A stretch of 18,194 nt of DNA from an uncultured Leuconostoc sp. Lineage in GTDB: Bacteria > Bacillota > Bacilli > Lactobacillales > Lactobacillaceae. This document shows, one piece after another, positions 1 to 7,154 of the stretch. Under the pieces are notes generated by a model, which was not told the DNA's origin, ran no database searches, and saw only the letters and a list, made by a program, of their open reading frames with translations. Every line of letters starts with the position of its first letter. Within the stretch, counting starts at the first letter, position 1. Where the stretch lies: NCBI RefSeq assembly GCF_946222815.1, contig NZ_CAMJRK010000021.1, positions 1 to 18,194 of the forward strand, read 5' to 3'. Position numbers and translations under genes: made by a program.

Positions 1-2
1 GC

Positions 3-71
3 TTTTTCATGACTTTGGCAACGACATTGGCTGTATTATATGTTATGTTAGCGATACATCAAAAGAATTAA
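3..71 (+). CDS. C-terminal end of an upstream membrane protein (partial)
   Basis: An open frame entering from the left edge ends at TAA 69-71. The visible 22 residues are almost wholly hydrophobic (two Leu-Ala/Val-rich runs) and end in a short polar tail, as expected for a last transmembrane helix. The other two plus frames look less protein-like or stop at once. The family cannot be named from so little sequence, and the frame could be chance. Confidence 0.35.
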   Translation, partial: FFMTLATTLAVLYVMLAIHQKN

Positions 72-126
72 TGATCGTGCTAACCTAATTTATTAGTATC
101 TAGAAATTCAGTATAGGAGAAACATT

Positions 127-540
127 ATGACGGATAAAAATACCTTTTCTGATTTTGAACGTGAGGCAATGAAGGAACGAGCAGAAGAACTGCGAAAAAC
201 CAAAAATACAGAAGCTGACGTGTTAGATAAAATTGCTGAGATGCCAGCTGATGAAGCAAAAATTGCGATTGAGATTCATCAACTGGTGAAAGAAATCGCA
301 CCAGCATTAAAACCAAAGACTTGGTATGCTATGCCGGCATACGCCAATGATAACGGAAAAGTTGTACTATTTTTTCAACCGGCGACTAAATTTAAAGCAA
401 GATATTCAACTTTAGGGTTCAATGATACTGCGTCATTAGATGAAGGCGCTTTTTGGCCAACAGCCTTTGCAATCAAAGAAATAACGCCGACTGTTCGTCA
501 ACAGCTTAGTACTTTAATTGAGAAAAGTATTCAGAAATGA
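127..540 (+). CDS. DUF1801 (YdhG-like) domain protein
   Basis: A 137-residue soluble protein. An acidic, charged helical first third (to about residue 48) is followed by the DUF1801 core: a helix ending in IAPAL, then TWYAMPAY and a strand with VVLFFQPA, which match the family's 'MPAY...vv.ff.p' signature. A RBS (ggaga, 116-120) sits 6 bases before the ATG. The family includes B. subtilis YdhG and is sometimes called iron-chaperone-like (frataxin-like fold), but no reaction is established and I assign none. No promoter stands out directly upstream. It is followed by the separate promoter of the antiporter at 556-585. Confidence 0.8.
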   Translation: MTDKNTFSDFEREAMKERAEELRKTKNTEADVLDKIAEMPADEAKIAIEIHQLVKEIAPALKPKTWYAMPAYANDNGKVVLFFQPATKFKARYSTLGFNDTASLDEGAFWPTAFAIKEITPTVRQQLSTLIEKSIQK

Positions 541-555
541 TGATAGGTAGATTGT

Positions 556-585
556 TTGATATTGAATAACAAGTCATGGTATGAT
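556..585 (+). promoter_or_regulatory. Sigma-A promoter of the antiporter leader
   Basis: TTGATA (556-561), an 18-base spacer and TATGAT (580-585) give a near-consensus promoter. Transcription would start near 592. This leaves a leader of about 97 bases before the ATG at 689, containing the hairpin/terminator at 620-668. Confidence 0.7.
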
Positions 586-604
586 TAAATCACTTAAATA
601 AATC

Positions 605-668
605 ACGGTTGGGCGAAAGCTTCAAGAAATGAATTGGTCGGGGAACCAGTTGTTTTTTGAAGTTTTTT
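605..668 (+). promoter_or_regulatory. Terminator-type leader, candidate riboswitch, upstream of the antiporter
   Basis: 620-630 pairs with 652-662 (11 bp) and 632-638 pairs with 645-651 (7 bp, loop CGGGGA, G631 bulged). Six Ts follow (663-668), so this is a strong intrinsic terminator ending 20 bases before the start codon. No promoter fits between terminator and gene, so expression from the promoter at 556-585 must pass through it. A competing fold exists. ACGGTT (605-610) can pair with AACC-a-GT (644-650), enclosing GGGC-GAAA-GCTT (611-622). This takes bases from both terminator arms. The layout is that of a transcription-attenuating riboswitch. Ligand is unknown; a Na+ or other cation class would suit the gene, but I could not match a consensus with certainty. 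Confidence 0.6.
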
Positions 669-688
669 CTATGTTAAGGAGATAAAAA

Positions 689-1654
689 ATGTCATATATA
701 ACTATTGTGTTACTAGTTGTCGTTACCATTATTTTTGGAAAAATAGCAACAAAGCTTGGATTTTCAGAGGTTGTGGGACAACTTTTGTCAGGAATCATAC
801 TCGGATCGAGTGTACTGAACGTCGTACAACCGACGAGTTTAATTCATTCATTGTCAGAAATCGGTATTTTCATACTGATGCTAAACTCTGGTATGGCATC
901 TGATGTTAAAGAGATGAGAAAATATATTAAAGCATCGACTTTAATTGCGATTATGGGTGTCGGGGTGCCTGCCATATCATTTCCTATTGTCTTTATGTTA
1001 ATGGGGTATCCATTAAAAGTAGCCATTTTTGCTGGCGTTGTTTTTTCAGCCACATCCATATCAATTACTTTGGCAGTTTTAGCGGAACAAAAGAAACTCG
1101 CAACGCCTATGGGAGCCATCATTTTATCTGCAGCGGTGCTTGATGATGTGATTGCATTAATAGCAGTGACGCTATTTTCAGTATTTATTGGCGGCGGCAC
1201 ACTTGGATTGGGTAGTTTGTTGCCTTTAGTAGCTTTTGCGGCAGGTATTTTGTTAAGAAAATTATCATTTTCTGATCAGCTGGCACGCGGGCTCAATGGT
1301 CTGGGAAGCTGGCTATTTTATCCGATATTTTTTGGTGCGATTGGTTTAGGGGTGGCAATTCAAAACTTGAATGATAAAATCTTGCCAGTTATTTTGTTCA
1401 GTATGTTAGCTATCGTGACGAAATTTTTTGGCTCGCTATTCGGAGCCAGACTATCTGGTTTAAATAAAACGGTTGCCCAAGCTATTGGTGCGGGTATGAT
1501 TTCCAGAGGCGAAATGGCCTTGGTGATTACACAAATAGGGATAACTTCTCATCTTATTGAGGATGCGGTTTCTGCGGAATTCATTGTCGTTATCATGGTG
1601 TCAACGATTATTGCGCCAATAGTGATGAAGCCGTTGTTTAGTCGTGTGAATTAA
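689..1654 (+). CDS. CPA2 family monovalent cation/H+ antiporter (Kef/NapA type), short form
   Basis: A polytopic membrane protein that would exchange Na+ or K+ for protons across the plasma membrane. Family marks are TSIS (122-125), the ion-binding Asp pair in VLDD (D152-D153, the electrogenic CPA2 type), the conserved Lys in TKFFGS (K245) and ISRGEMALV near 271-279. At 321 residues it is shorter than the usual 380-400. From memory, NapA has about 148 residues between its second Asp and the Lys; here there are 92, which suggests that about two helices are missing between the DD helix and the GAF-like helix near 180-190. There is no TrkA-N/RCK tail. The RBS aaggag (676-681) is well placed. Expression is probably controlled by the attenuator at 605-668. 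Confidence 0.85.
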   Translation: MSYITIVLLVVVTIIFGKIATKLGFSEVVGQLLSGIILGSSVLNVVQPTSLIHSLSEIGIFILMLNSGMASDVKEMRKYIKASTLIAIMGVGVPAISFPIVFMLMGYPLKVAIFAGVVFSATSISITLAVLAEQKKLATPMGAIILSAAVLDDVIALIAVTLFSVFIGGGTLGLGSLLPLVAFAAGILLRKLSFSDQLARGLNGLGSWLFYPIFFGAIGLGVAIQNLNDKILPVILFSMLAIVTKFFGSLFGARLSGLNKTVAQAIGAGMISRGEMALVITQIGITSHLIEDAVSAEFIVVIMVSTIIAPIVMKPLFSRVN

Positions 1655-1716
1655 TAGAGATAATAATGTTGTGTTGTTTTTCTGTATTCGGTAGATTGAA
1701 AATATTATTCCCTAAA

Positions 1717-2352
1717 TTATGCCCAATCCGCATTTTCATATTGCCGTTTTAAAAAGCCTACTTCATTTTTTAAGTAAGAATTTAATTCGTTCAAATCAAA
1801 GTGATCCATGTCAGGCAAGTTATCGCCTAGCCAGTTATGGTACATGTCGAATGCCTCACCTTTGCCAGCTTTCATAGCTTGGGCGTAGTCTTCAAGCCCA
1901 TGAGTACCACCAATATTTTCAATAATACCAAAGCCGTCACCGTTTGAAACGAAGGGGATCTTTTGTAATGAAATGTCTTTTTTTTCTATGTTAATCACGG
2001 TGAGCGAAATTTCCCAATAATCACCATAATCATATACAAAGTTCAAGGTGTCATCTTTGTCTCGAAGAGATGTTTTTATTGTATTTGTGAATACATTATA
2101 TATTTCTGACGCAAGTGGGTCCGGATCATCAGGTGTTGGTATAGCAAACGTTATTTTTTTTGAATAGTCCTTTAGGATAGTGAATGTATCGTTGAATTCG
2201 AATAAATGGCTACCAGACATTTCAAACATGGTCATGAGCGTGTAGCCTAGATAGGCTAAAGATCGTTCGCCATTAATGATAAAGCGTCGTCTTATTGTTG
2301 GTTTGAAGTCATTGAGTTGTGCTTCAATTTCATAGATAGTATGCTCTGCCAT
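1717..2352 (-). CDS. PRiA4b ORF-3-like protein (IS1096 TnpR-like fold)
   Basis: A 211-residue soluble protein. Family features are PTIRRRF (18-24, for the usual 'p.iwRri'), HLFEF (49-53), YDYGDYWE (107-114, the hallmark 'YdfGDdWeh') and GGTHGLEDY (148-156, for 'Gg..g.edy'). It is named after a plasmid ORF and its function is unknown. RBS aaggag lies just upstream on the minus strand. The -10 (TATAAT, complement of 2386-2391) is followed by a perfect 19-base palindrome at the expected start of transcription (2364-2382), so repression by a dimeric regulator is likely. No terminator stands out between it and the convergent antiporter gene. Confidence 0.8.
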   Translation of the reverse strand: MAEHTIYEIEAQLNDFKPTIRRRFIINGERSLAYLGYTLMTMFEMSGSHLFEFNDTFTILKDYSKKITFAIPTPDDPDPLASEIYNVFTNTIKTSLRDKDDTLNFVYDYGDYWEISLTVINIEKKDISLQKIPFVSNGDGFGIIENIGGTHGLEDYAQAMKAGKGEAFDMYHNWLGDNLPDMDHFDLNELNSYLKNEVGFLKRQYENADWA

Positions 2353-2363
2353 AATTTCTCCTT

Positions 2364-2382
2364 AATATTGAGTATCAATATT
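2364..2382 (-). promoter_or_regulatory. Palindromic operator candidate at the PRiA4b-like gene start site
   Basis: AATATTGA-GTA-TCAATATT is a perfect 8-bp inverted repeat with a 3-base centre. The minus-strand TATAAT (2391 to 2386) puts +1 near 2379, inside the palindrome, the classic position for a repressor. The -35 is weak. No T-run follows on either strand, so it is not a terminator. Confidence 0.55.
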
Positions 2383-2445
2383 GCCATTATACTATGAATT
2401 GGGTGAGTTAATAGGATGAACTTAAGATGTCGAGAAGGCAGCTAT

Positions 2446-3276
2446 TTAATTTTCCCCCATAATGATTAATTGACTGCCAAAAGGATCAGTTAACCAGATT
2501 TGCCCTATTATTGTAGATGTGTTTCTGTCGCTTAAGTTTGACTGCAATAACTTAAAGTAGGGACTATCGACCGATACAGTCCAATTTAGTAAGCCATTAT
2601 ATTGCTTATCACGCTGAGTAATATTGCGGCCTAGCCATGTATTATAAGCGTGATGGTGATGATAGCGGTTGTGTGAATAAAAATGGGCGCTATTACCAAT
2701 CGTTGCTGTTAATGCCATTTTTAGGGTATTAATGAAAAAATCATCACCTTGTGTGAGATCATTGCCAACAAAGTGAATATGGCCAACTGTCATACCCTTA
2801 GGAAATCCCGACCAATCACTTTTCTTTGTTTGTAGTAATGTTTGAACATCGACATCCTTGGTGCCCATTTTAATAAAATTATTATCCCATTCCCAAAGTG
2901 CTTCAGGACGGTCATGGTAAAGTTCAATACCGTTGCCATTGGGATCATTTAAGTAAAACGCTTCACTAACATCATGATCTCCGGCCCCTAAAGGGTAGTC
3001 AATGAGAATCAGCCGTTCAATAAGACTGGCTAGGGAAGCAGTATCTGGGAAAAGCAATGCAAAATGATAAAGCCCTGCCTGTGGTTTGCCAGTTTTATGC
3101 CCAGAAAAATTCAGCGTTAAAAATGGTGTATCTGATCTTGTAAAAGCATACGAATAGCTATGATTGCTGGCTTGTATTTCAATGAGGCCCAAAATATCAC
3201 GATAAAAACTGCGCATTTTCATGTCATTGTCGGCCATCAGTGTCAGGTGTTCGATGTTGTAATTAATAGTTAACAT
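2446..3276 (-). CDS. VOC-family dioxygenase/glyoxalase, CatE-like, two domains
   Basis: 276 residues, close to the length of B. subtilis CatE (catechol 2,3-dioxygenase family). It has two tandem vicinal-oxygen-chelate modules. The first (about 5-125) carries the metal triad H10, H71 and E118 (in NGIELYHDRP). The second (about 162-275) has VGHIHFVG (H166/H168) and a YHHHH..NTW block near 205-214 that resembles the family block 'yHHH..lNtW'. In its last strand, DPFGSQLIIM lacks the usual acidic ligand, so the C-terminal site may not bind metal. The RBS gagagg is clear on the minus strand. True substrate unknown; nothing nearby suggests aromatic degradation. It is divergent from the thiamin operon. 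Confidence 0.8.
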   Translation of the reverse strand: MLTINYNIEHLTLMADNDMKMRSFYRDILGLIEIQASNHSYSYAFTRSDTPFLTLNFSGHKTGKPQAGLYHFALLFPDTASLASLIERLILIDYPLGAGDHDVSEAFYLNDPNGNGIELYHDRPEALWEWDNNFIKMGTKDVDVQTLLQTKKSDWSGFPKGMTVGHIHFVGNDLTQGDDFFINTLKMALTATIGNSAHFYSHNRYHHHHAYNTWLGRNITQRDKQYNGLLNWTVSVDSPYFKLLQSNLSDRNTSTIIGQIWLTDPFGSQLIIMGEN

Positions 3277-3353
3277 GTTGTTCCTCTCTACTTACTATTT
3301 ATAAGTAATTTTAATGGTTTTTGACTGATTTGTCTAGTAATAGTTGTTTAACA

Positions 3354-3382
3354 TTGACACATACAATGACGTGGTGTACTAT
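3354..3382 (+). promoter_or_regulatory. Promoter of the thiamin operon
   Basis: Consensus TTGACA (3354-3359), a 17-base spacer and TACTAT (3377-3382). Start expected near 3389, about 14 bases before the riboswitch. The gene-free stretch 3277-3584 consists of this promoter, the TPP riboswitch and its terminator. Confidence 0.8.
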
Positions 3383-3402
3383 GAACGTATAATTAAATAA
3401 AA

Positions 3403-3482
3403 ATATCTGGGGTGCCAACTGTTTTACTGGCTGAGAAATACCCATATAACCTGATCAGATTAGAATCTGCGTAGGAAGATAT
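3403..3482 (+). ncRNA. TPP riboswitch (THI element)
   Basis: All core blocks of the TPP aptamer are present in order: GGGGTGCC (3409-3416), GGCTGAGA (3429-3436), ACCC, ACCTGATC (3449-3456) and GCGTAGGAA (3469-3477). They are closed by a 6-bp P1, ATATCT (3403-3408) with AGATAT (3477-3482). The thiazole/ThiE genes downstream fit. With the terminator at 3504-3544 it should switch the operon off when thiamin diphosphate is high. Confidence 0.97.
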
Positions 3483-3503
3483 GATTGATAATATTATTTG
3501 TCG

Positions 3504-3544
3504 AACTGCTTTTTGCGTGTTTTAACGTGAGGAGCAGTTTTTTT
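3504..3544 (+). terminator. TPP-riboswitch expression platform terminator
   Basis: AACTGCT (3504-3510) pairs with AGCAGTT (3533-3539) and runs into seven Ts (3538-3544). It lies 21 bases after the aptamer and 40 bases before thiE, so it works as a conditional terminator. I did not resolve the antiterminator pairing. Confidence 0.85.
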
Positions 3545-3584
3545 ATGTTTGGAAATTGAAATGAGGAAAAGAGGATAGATAGAT

Positions 3585-4220
3585 TTGGTTAATAAAAATA
3601 GTGACTACGCATTGTACTTAGTTACAAATCGATATGATTATTCAGATGAACAATTTTTGAACATTGTCTTTGAAGCTTGTGACAGTGGTGTGACACTTGT
3701 TCAACTAAGAGAAAAAGACGTTACGACGAAACGATATTTTGATTTAGCAGTTGCAGTAAAAAAGATTACGGATAAATTCAACATACCGTTAATTATCGAC
3801 GATCGTGTCGATATTTGTTTGGCTGTCAATGCAGCTGGTGTACATATCGGAGATAATGAATTGCCGATTAAAATCGTACGTCAGCTGATTGGCAAAGATA
3901 AAATTTTGGGTGTATCAGTCAAAGATGTTCAACATGCTAAAGAAGCTGAGGCACAGGGTGCCGATTATTTCGGTGTTGGTGCGATTTATCCAACGAAAAC
4001 AAAGGTCATTACAAAACATACAACGATAGCAACATTAAAAGACATTGTTGATAACGTTGCTATACCAGTCAACGCCATTGGTGGGATTAAAGAAAATAAT
4101 ATTCTTAGTTTGAAAAATACAGGCATTTCAGGAGTTTGCATGGTCAGCGAACTCATGCAGGCAGAAGATGTGCGTACGAAAGTGGCCAATTGTTTAAAAA
4201 CTGTTGCGCAACTGAGGTAA
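3585..4220 (+). CDS. thiE: Thiamine-phosphate synthase
   Basis: Joins HMP-PP and thiazole phosphate to give thiamin phosphate, as a cytosolic TIM barrel. 211 residues, normal length. Motifs in order: YLVTNR (11-16), VQLREK (39-44), IIDDRVDI (70-77), GVHIG (85-89), [16 protein letters not shown] (125-140) and NAIGGI (163-168). The start is TTG at 3585, 9 bases after gagga (3571-3575). The upstream ATG at 3561 meets TAG after five codons, so TTG is the best choice. First gene of the TPP-controlled operon. A 39-base gap separates it from thiS. Confidence 0.95.
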   Translation: MVNKNSDYALYLVTNRYDYSDEQFLNIVFEACDSGVTLVQLREKDVTTKRYFDLAVAVKKITDKFNIPLIIDDRVDICLAVNAAGVHIGDNELPIKIVRQLIGKDKILGVSVKDVQHAKEAEAQGADYFGVGAIYPTKTKVITKHTTIATLKDIVDNVAIPVNAIGGIKENNILSLKNTGISGVCMVSELMQAEDVRTKVANCLKTVAQLR

Positions 4221-4259
4221 CAGTAGCTGTTTAATAAATAAAGAAAAGGTAGCGTGATT

Positions 4260-4460
4260 ATGATTACAGTGAACGGCAAGATCGACACGGCAGCACATGC
4301 TGGGCAAAGCATATCGGAGTTGTTGAAACGCTTAGAGATGCAAACAGCGCGCGTTGTCGTTGAGCGCAATGGTGCGATTGTGACGCGAGAAACGTATGAT
4401 AGTTTGTTGCTTGAAGATCAAGATGATATTGAAGTAATTTCTTTTGTCGGTGGTGGTTGA
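4260..4460 (+). CDS. thiS: Sulfur carrier protein ThiS
   Basis: A 66-residue ubiquitin-like sulfur carrier. It starts with ITVNG, has the VVVERNGAIV block mid-way and ends in FVGGG, like B. subtilis ThiS. The terminal Gly would be adenylated by ThiF and converted to the thiocarboxylate used by ThiG. A GTG at 4254 would add two residues, but aaagg (4245-4249) is better spaced (10 bases) for the ATG at 4260. It lies between thiE and thiF in the operon. Confidence 0.95.
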   Translation: MITVNGKIDTAAHAGQSISELLKRLEMQTARVVVERNGAIVTRETYDSLLLEDQDDIEVISFVGGG

Positions 4461-4482
4461 GAAAAATGATGAGGATAAATAA

Positions 4483-5130
4483 ATGGCAAAAATAAGTATA
4501 GATGGTGTATCAGTCGATGACATTTATAAACAAATGACGACTCGAAATGTGGCAGGTACACAGGAAAAGTTGGCGCAAGCTCATGTTACGATTGCCGGTG
4601 CTGGTGGTTTGGGCTCTAACATTGCGATTGCATTGGCACGTTCAGGAGTTGGCCATTTAACATTGATTGATTTTGACGTCGTTGATTACAGTAATTTGAA
4701 CCGACAACAATTTAAACTGAGCCAAATTGGCGTGCCCAAAGTGATTGCTTTAAAGCAAAATATTTTAGAGTTTAACCCATTTGTAGATATTACGACGGTG
4801 CAGACGCGAGTCACTTATGAAAACGTTGAAGAACTATTTGAGACGAGCGATGTTATCTGTGAGGCATTTGATGACCCAACAAGTAAAGCTGTGATTCTTC
4901 AGGCAGCGCGTGAGATTTTCTCTGAAAAGCCAATTGTGATGGGAAATGGCTTGGCAGGTATACACAGTGCTAATAACATTGTGACACGCAAGATGCGAAA
5001 AAATGTCTATATTTGTGGCGATCAGACAACGGCTGGGGTCGAAGGCTTGATGGCACCACGTGTGATTATTTGTGCGGGACATCAAGCAAATATGATTTTA
5101 CAACTGCTCGTTAATCAAATAGAAATCTAA
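4483..5130 (+). CDS. thiF: ThiS adenylyltransferase (short, clostridial-type ThiF)
   Basis: An E1-like enzyme that activates the ThiS C-terminus with ATP. It has the nucleotide-binding GAGGLGSN (39-46), LIDFD (61-65), the NLNRQ Arg finger (71-75), K86 and an acidic pair (D130-D131). At 215 residues it is the short form. The two CxxC zinc pairs of E. coli ThiF/MoeB are missing; the Cys residues near the C-terminus are C178 (YICGD) and C197 (IICAG). Either could form the acyl-disulfide or thiol contact. RBS gagga lies upstream of the ATG. It follows thiS by 22 bases. Confidence 0.92.
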   Translation: MAKISIDGVSVDDIYKQMTTRNVAGTQEKLAQAHVTIAGAGGLGSNIAIALARSGVGHLTLIDFDVVDYSNLNRQQFKLSQIGVPKVIALKQNILEFNPFVDITTVQTRVTYENVEELFETSDVICEAFDDPTSKAVILQAAREIFSEKPIVMGNGLAGIHSANNIVTRKMRKNVYICGDQTTAGVEGLMAPRVIICAGHQANMILQLLVNQIEI

Positions 5131-5148
5131 TGATAAAAGGAAAAAATA

Positions 5149-5925
5149 ATGCAACAAAATGATGATTTAATCATAGCAGGACACAAATTCAATTCTCGAT
5201 TTATACTTGGATCAGGTAAGTACTCATATGACTTGATTGATTCTGCTATCAAGTATGCAGGTGCTCAGATTATTACGATGGCGTTGCGCCGTTCGAATGC
5301 TGCAGCAGAAAATATTTTGGATTACATTCCAGATGACGTGACGATTTTACCAAATACGTCGGGATGTCGTAATGCTGAAGAGACGATTCGAATGGCGCGT
5401 ATTGCGCGCGAACTTAGCGGTAGTGATTTTATTAAGCTCGAAGTTATTCCGGATACAAAGTATTTGCTACCTGATAATTATCAAACCTTAAAAGCGACGG
5501 AAGTGTTGGCAAATGAGGGATTTATTGTGATGCCCTATATGTTACCAGATTTAAATATTGCAAAGCAATTAGTGGATGCTGGCGCAGCGACAGTGATGCC
5601 ATTGGGCGCACCAATTGGCACTAATAAAGGTTTAGCCAATAAAGATTTAATACAAATATTGATTGATGAAATTGATGTACCAGTGATTATTGATGCAGGT
5701 ATTGGTAAGCCGAGTCAAGCAGCCGAAGCAATGGAAATGGGTGCTGATGCGATTATGGCAAACACAGCGATGGCCACGGCGGGCAATATACCGTTGATGT
5801 CTGAAGCATTCAAACTAGCGATTGAAGCAGGACGTAAAGCCTATTTGGCAAAGCCAGGACGTGTGATTAACGACAAAGCTGAGGCGTCATCTCCAACATC
5901 AGGTATTAGTCGTACAAAAGAATGA
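5149..5925 (+). CDS. thiG: Thiazole synthase
   Basis: Builds the thiazole phosphate from deoxyxylulose 5-phosphate, ThiS thiocarboxylate and dehydroglycine. 258 residues, normal length, TIM barrel. Motifs: FILGSGKY (18-25), LPNTSGCR (67-74), FIKLEVIPD (94-102, with Schiff-base Lys K96), VMPLGAPIG (near 163-171) and DAGIGKPS. A clear RBS aaagga (5136-5141) is present. Its stop overlaps the next gene's start as ATGA, so translation is probably coupled. Neither thiH nor thiO, one of which must supply dehydroglycine, is in this window. Confidence 0.95.
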   Translation: MQQNDDLIIAGHKFNSRFILGSGKYSYDLIDSAIKYAGAQIITMALRRSNAAAENILDYIPDDVTILPNTSGCRNAEETIRMARIARELSGSDFIKLEVIPDTKYLLPDNYQTLKATEVLANEGFIVMPYMLPDLNIAKQLVDAGAATVMPLGAPIGTNKGLANKDLIQILIDEIDVPVIIDAGIGKPSQAAEAMEMGADAIMANTAMATAGNIPLMSEAFKLAIEAGRKAYLAKPGRVINDKAEASSPTSGISRTKE

Positions 5926-7151
5926 CAACGACCCAAAAAGGCGCTGTTGATACTTATTGGCTTAAAATTGTTGCATTAAACTTTTTTGGATGGCTATTTA
6001 TTTATGCTGATCGTACAGTATTGAATCCGATTATGCCAGAAATCCAAAAGATATTTGGCTTGAATAATGTCGCATTAGGCATGATTTCTTCTGTGTTTTT
6101 TTTAACGTATACAGTCTCGCAAATACCCTTTGCTAAATTAGCCGACCGCGGTAATCAAAAGTGGCTTATTGGTCTAGGCTGTGTGTTTTTTGGAGTAATG
6201 ACTGTTGTTTCAGGATTAGTCACCAGTTTTGGTTTATTTTTAGTCTTACGTGCGTTAATTGGCCTTGGTGAAGGAACGTTTTATGGCGCTTCTTTTGGTT
6301 TATCGTCACAAAATATACCTAACAAATATTTGACAATCGGTTTGGCCATTATTAATTCAGGTCAAGCAATTGGACAAATTACTGGGACAATCATATCAAG
6401 TTACGTTGTGTTACAGTATCATATGCACTGGTCTGTACCATTTATCATTGTTGGCATACCAACGATAATTGTGGGTATTTTGTATTTAACTGTGGTTAAA
6501 TATGCCCATCATTCGTCAGAAAATCGCATAGGTACGTCACAATCAAAGACGATTCATCAAAAAGCACATACTACTCGTGCCTTATTTACACAGCAGTTAG
6601 TAGGCACTTATGTCATGTTATTTGCATCAATTTATGGTCAAATTACAATGTTAACTTGGTTACCTTTATTTTTAACGACTTATCGACATGTTAGTGGCTC
6701 TCATGTTGGTTGGATTGCTTCAATTGTGCCTTTTATTGCTGTACCAAGTGCGTTGATTTTTGCAAGATTAAACGATAAGATCACCAATGCCAGACGTTTA
6801 CTTTTGATTCTTGTCCCTATTTCGAGTTTGTCACTTGTGATGGGGATGGTAAGTCACAGCCATATTGTGCTAGTTGTATCGCTGATTGTCTATGGTATTA
6901 CTGGAAAAATGACAATTGATCCTATTTTATTGTATACAGTGAAAAAAAACGCACCGGATAAGCAATTAGCGACAACATTTGGTGTCTATAATTTTTTTGG
7001 TATGCTTGCCTCGATTTTAGCACCGACAATCATGGGATTTTTGATGGATTGGACGGGAAGTATGGTGATAGGATTTTATCTTTCAGCAATATTACTTCTT
7101 GTTGGCGTAGTCATGTTTAGTTTAATAATGCCTGAAGAAAGAACTGTATAG
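5922..7151 (+). CDS. MFS transporter in the thiamin operon (anion:cation symporter-like)
   Basis: 409 residues with about 12 hydrophobic segments in two halves around a polar loop (about 195-220). The first-half pattern, [14 protein letters not shown] (28-41), then [18 protein letters not shown] with the loop 2-3 signature, resembles the organic-anion (ACS) branch of the MFS. The ATG overlaps the thiG stop and has no RBS of its own, so it is translationally coupled. Being under the TPP riboswitch it should carry thiamin or, more likely, a thiamin precursor or breakdown product. It is not ThiT, PnuT, CytX or an ABC component. Substrate is an inference from context. Confidence 0.85.
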   Translation: MTTTQKGAVDTYWLKIVALNFFGWLFIYADRTVLNPIMPEIQKIFGLNNVALGMISSVFFLTYTVSQIPFAKLADRGNQKWLIGLGCVFFGVMTVVSGLVTSFGLFLVLRALIGLGEGTFYGASFGLSSQNIPNKYLTIGLAIINSGQAIGQITGTIISSYVVLQYHMHWSVPFIIVGIPTIIVGILYLTVVKYAHHSSENRIGTSQSKTIHQKAHTTRALFTQQLVGTYVMLFASIYGQITMLTWLPLFLTTYRHVSGSHVGWIASIVPFIAVPSALIFARLNDKITNARRLLLILVPISSLSLVMGMVSHSHIVLVVSLIVYGITGKMTIDPILLYTVKKNAPDKQLATTFGVYNFFGMLASILAPTIMGFLMDWTGSMVIGFYLSAILLLVGVVMFSLIMPEERTV

Positions 7152-7154
7152 CGT

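Noticed and set aside
620..668. Hairpin as a simple terminator of the DUF1801 gene
   Set aside because: A near-consensus promoter (556-585) lies between that gene and the hairpin, and there is no room for one after it, so an attenuator fits better.
844..1200. Minus-strand frame of 118 codons within the antiporter gene
   Set aside because: A shadow of a well-supported membrane protein gene; no RBS or family motifs. Similar shadows at 125-316, 3986-4369, 9579-9782, 10257-10595, 12250-12675 and 15790-16139 were also dropped.
690..1654. Fluoride (crcB) riboswitch upstream of the antiporter
   Set aside because: The leader lacks the GGCTGATG and other core blocks of the fluoride aptamer.
2640..2665. 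His-rich run (YHHHH) in the VOC protein as a metal-storage or tag-like oddity
   Set aside because: It aligns with the block 'yHHH..lNtW' seen in CatE-type proteins, so it is family-typical.
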